Shown here one piece after another: positions 61,497 through 64,000 of a DNA stretch of 64,000 nt (its first letter is position 1; the number at the start of each line of letters is the position of its first letter). The DNA is from Parietaria judaica (lineage: Eukaryota > Streptophyta > Magnoliopsida > Rosales > Urticaceae). A program made the translations under genes and the position numbers. The notes under the pieces are model-generated. The model was not told the origin of the DNA, ran no database searches, and worked only from the letters and a program-made list of their open reading frames with translations. The DNA lies in NCBI GenBank assembly GCA_954871525.1, contig CATOZS010000010.1:930001-994000 (forward strand). The letters run 5' to 3'.

Positions 61497-64000
61497 CTGA
61501 GTCTTTTTCCCATTTTACGCGAAAAAACCCTTATTGGACGATATTTTAAACAAAACATGTACTTCAAAATGCTTCATAATGTGTAACTGTATCACATTTA
61601 CTTATTTTAATCCCTAAATAGCGAAGCACTGTCTCGTAGTTTCTATATCAACCGGTTAACGGGTGAAAATCATTACCGAAAACTGTTGAAAATTGGTTTT
61701 CTTACGAAAGCAAATACGATGCGTTCTTGATGAAATTTGAGTTGCTAGACCTTCATTAGGGTGGTTTTACTATAGACTGGGTTATTGTCATCTTTAAAAG
61801 TGGTTTGAGGTCTTTTCAAACCCAGTTTCAACAATTAACGCGTGGTCCAAAAAAAACTGAGTCTTTTTCCCATTTTACGCGAAAAAACCCTTATTGGACG
61901 ATATTTTAAACAAAACATGAACTTCAAAATGCTTCATAATGTGTAACTGTATCACATTTACATATTTTAATCCCTAAATAGCTAAGCACTGTCTCGTAGT
62001 TTCTATATCAAGCGGTTAACGGGTGAAAATCATTACCGAAAACTGTTGAAAATTGGTTTTCTTACGAAAGCAAATACGATGCGTTCTTGATGAAATTTGA
62101 GTTGCTAGACCTGCATTAGGGTGGTTTTACTATAGACTGGGTTATTGTCATCTTTAAAAGTGGTTTGAGGTCTTTTCAAACCCAGTTTCAACAATTAACG
62201 CGTGGTCCAAAAAAAACTGAGTCTTTTTCCCATTTTACGCGAAAAAACCCTTATTGGACGATATTTTAAACAAAACATGTACTTCAAAATGCTTCATAAT
62301 GTGTAACTGTATCACATTTACTTATTTTAATCCCTAAATAGCGAAGCACTGTCTCGTAGTTTCTATATCAAGCGGTTAACGGGTGAAAATCATTACCGAA
62401 AACTGTTGAAAATTGGTTTTCTTACGAAAGCAAATACGATGCGTTCTTGATGAAATTTGAGTTGCTAGACCTTCATTAGGGTGGTTTTACTATAGACTGG
62501 GTTATTGTCATCTTTAAAAGTGGTTTGAGGTCTTTTCAAACCCAGTTTCAACAATTAACGCGTGGTCCAAAAAAAACTGAGTCTTTTTCCCATTTTACGC
62601 GAAAAAACCCTTATTGGACGATATTTTAAACAAAACATGAACTTCAAAATGCTTCATAATGTGTAACTGTATCACATTTACTTATTTTAATCCCTAAATA
62701 GCGAAGCACTATCTCGTAGTTTCTATATCAAGCGGTTAACGGGTGAAAATCATTACCGAAAACTGTTGAAAATTGCTTTTCTTACGAAAGCAAATACGAT
62801 GCGTTCTTGATGAAATTTGAGTTGCTAGACCTTCTTTAGGGTGGTTTTACTATAGACTGGGTTATTGTCGTCTTTAAAAGTGTTTTGAGGTCTTTTCAAA
62901 CACAGTTTCAACAATTAACGCGTGGTCCAAAAAAAGCTGAGTCTTTTTCCCATTTTACGCGAAAAAACCCTAATTGGACGATATTTTAAACAAAACATGA
63001 ACTTCAAAATGCCTCATAATGTGTAACTGTATCACATTTACTTATTTTAATCCCTAAATAGCGAAGCACTGTCTCGTAGTTTCTATATCAAGCGGTTAAC
63101 GGGTGAAAATCATTACCGAAAACTGTTGAAAATTGGTTTTCTTACGAAAGCAAATACGATGCCTTCTTGATGAAATTTGAGTTGCTAGACCTTCATTAGG
63201 GTGGTTTTACTATAGACTGGGTTATTGTCATCTTTAAAAGTGGTTTGAGGTCTTTTCAAACCCAGTTTCAACAATTAACGCGTGGTCCAAAAAAAACTGA
63301 GTCTTTTTCCCATTTTACGCGAAAAAACCCTTATTGGACGATATTTTAAACAAAACATGAACTTCAAAATGCTTCATAATGTGTAACTGTATCACATTTA
63401 CTTATTTTAATCCCTAAATAGCGAAGCACTGTCTCGTAGTTTCTATATCAAGCGGTTAACGGGTGAAAATCATTACCGAAAACTGTTGAAAATTGCTTTT
63501 CTTACGAAAGCAAATACGATGCGTTCTTGATGAAATTTGAGTTGCTAGACCTTCATTAGGGTGGTTTTACTATAGACTGGGTTATTGTCATCTTTAAAAG
63601 TGGTTTGAGGTCTTTTCAAACCCAGTTTCAACAATTAACGCATGGTCCAAAAAAAACTGAGTCTTTTTCCCATTTTACGCGAAAAAACCCTTATTGGACG
63701 ATATTTTAAACAAAACATGTACTTCAAAATGCTTCATAATGTGTAACTGTATCACATTTACTTATTTTAATCCCTAAATAGCGAAGCACTGTCTCGTAGT
63801 TTCTATATCAAGCGGTTAACGGGTGAAAATCATTACCGAAAACTGTTGAAAATTGGTTTTCTTACGAAAGCAAATACGATGCGTTCTTGATGAAATTTGA
63901 GTTACTAGACCTTATTTAGGGTGGTTTTACTATAGACTGGGTTATTGTCGTCTTTAAAAGTGTTTTGAGGTCTTTTCAAACACAGTTTCAACAATTAACG
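61135..64000 (+). repeat. GTCATC/GTGGTTT subfamily at the right edge
   Basis: Monomers 61135, 61497, 61857, 62217, 62937 and 63297 carry GTCATC and AAGTGGTTTGAGG, a combination absent from the rest of the window. 62577 and 63657 instead have CACAGTTTC. ATGTACTT recurs at 61497, 62217 and 63657. Most monomers here are CCTTATT and all are CCG-class. The last monomer is cut by the window end, so the subfamily probably continues to the right. Confidence 0.87.

Larger units (their letters stand above)
1..64000 (+). repeat. ~360-bp satellite DNA array, about 178 monomers, head to tail
   Basis: The same 360-bp unit is read from base 1 to base 64000 in one orientation with no interruption. The first monomer lacks its first base and the last (from 63657) is cut at 344 bases. 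The consensus is 65.6% A+T by hand count, with a variable A-tract (usually 7-8 A) at the monomer junction after GGTCC. Monomers usually differ by only a few per cent. There are stops in all frames, and no transposon ends, tRNA or rRNA signature and no unique sequence. This organisation is typical of pericentromeric or centromeric satellite DNA in eukaryotes. The lack of CpG depletion mildly favours an insect-like, lightly methylated genome, but that is inference. I could not match the monomer to a named satellite family. Confidence 0.99.

Noticed and set aside
1..64000. CRISPR-like array
   Set aside because: There is no short repeat/unique spacer alternation; the entire 360-bp unit is repeated and no cas-like gene is present.
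1..64000. Identification as the Tribolium castaneum 360-bp satellite
   Set aside because: The unit length is the same, but that family is known as about 73% A+T whereas this unit is 65.6%, and I cannot confirm the sequence from memory. A search against satellite databases would decide.
1..64000. Telomere-type motifs: ACCCTAAT near offset 31 and ATTAGGGT near offset 259 of each monomer
   Set aside because: Each is a single copy, not a tandem run. They form an 8-bp inverted pair about 220 bases apart, which is roughly what chance gives in 360 bp.
1..64000. RNA polymerase III internal promoter (A-box-like TAGCGAAGCACT)
   Set aside because: The last two A-box bases do not fit and no B box is seen at a sensible distance.
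1..64000. Budding-yeast-like CDE elements (CCGAAA in CCG-class monomers, CACGTG in some)
   Set aside because: The matches are short cores without correct order or spacing, and point centromeres do not consist of 64-kb satellite arrays.
1..64000. Transposon or retroelement insertion
   Set aside because: Monomer register can be followed through every position; no insertion longer than 2 bases relative to the 360-bp unit was found.

Overview
The whole 64-kb window is one uninterrupted head-to-tail satellite DNA array. The unit is about 360 bp and is repeated about 178 times, all on the same strand. By hand count the consensus unit has 62 C and 62 G in 360 (65.6% A+T). There is no gene, transposon, RNA gene or unique sequence anywhere, and both window edges cut through the array. 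A tandem array of this size and homogeneity points to eukaryotic heterochromatin (pericentromeric or centromeric) rather than a prokaryote. CpG is not depleted (14 observed, about 10.7 expected per unit), which fits a lightly methylated genome such as many insects. The species cannot be named from the sequence, and I do not recognise the monomer as a named family.

Below, a monomer starts at the C of CTGAGTCTTTTTCC. Two diagnostic classes recur: 'CCG-class' (ATTACCGAAAACTGTTG) and 'AAG-class' (ATTAAAGAAAACTATTG), at offset about 179-192. Other markers divide them further: CCCTAATT, CCTTATT or CCCTCATT near offset 32; GGGTGA or GGGCGA near 156; TTGAG or TTCAG near 242; CATTAG, CTTTAG or CGTTAG near 259; GTCGTCTTT, GTCGTATTT, GTCTGT, GTTGTC or GTCATC near 292; GCGTGG or GCGTTG near 344.

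Layout from left to right. 1-3540: heterogeneous monomers with several indels, including a 47-bp deletion. 5341-10740: three copies of a 5-monomer (1,800-bp) higher-order repeat (HOR). 11811-15770: a 3-monomer (1,080-bp) HOR. 15411-21890: an 8-monomer segment duplicated 3,600 bp apart. 21891-28372: irregular copies of a 5-monomer segment. 28733-36292: a second, different 5-monomer HOR that twice collapses to 3 monomers. 37373-40972: a shared trio 2,520 bp apart. 40973-47453: strict alternation of the two classes, organised as a 4-monomer HOR. 47454-49971: a run of AAG-class monomers. 48892-53929: two tandem copies of a 7-monomer (2,519-bp) HOR that differ at only two visible bases. 55370-58974: a looser block. 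58975-64000: more divergent monomers, ending in a GTCATC/GTGGTTT subfamily.

The window therefore reads as a record of unequal exchange and local amplification. HOR length changes repeatedly (5, 3, 5, 4, 7 monomers), and chimeric monomers mark exchange points. I found no undescribed protein or RNA system. The only open reading frame of any length (59205-59387) comes from loss of one stop codon in one satellite monomer and is not a credible gene.
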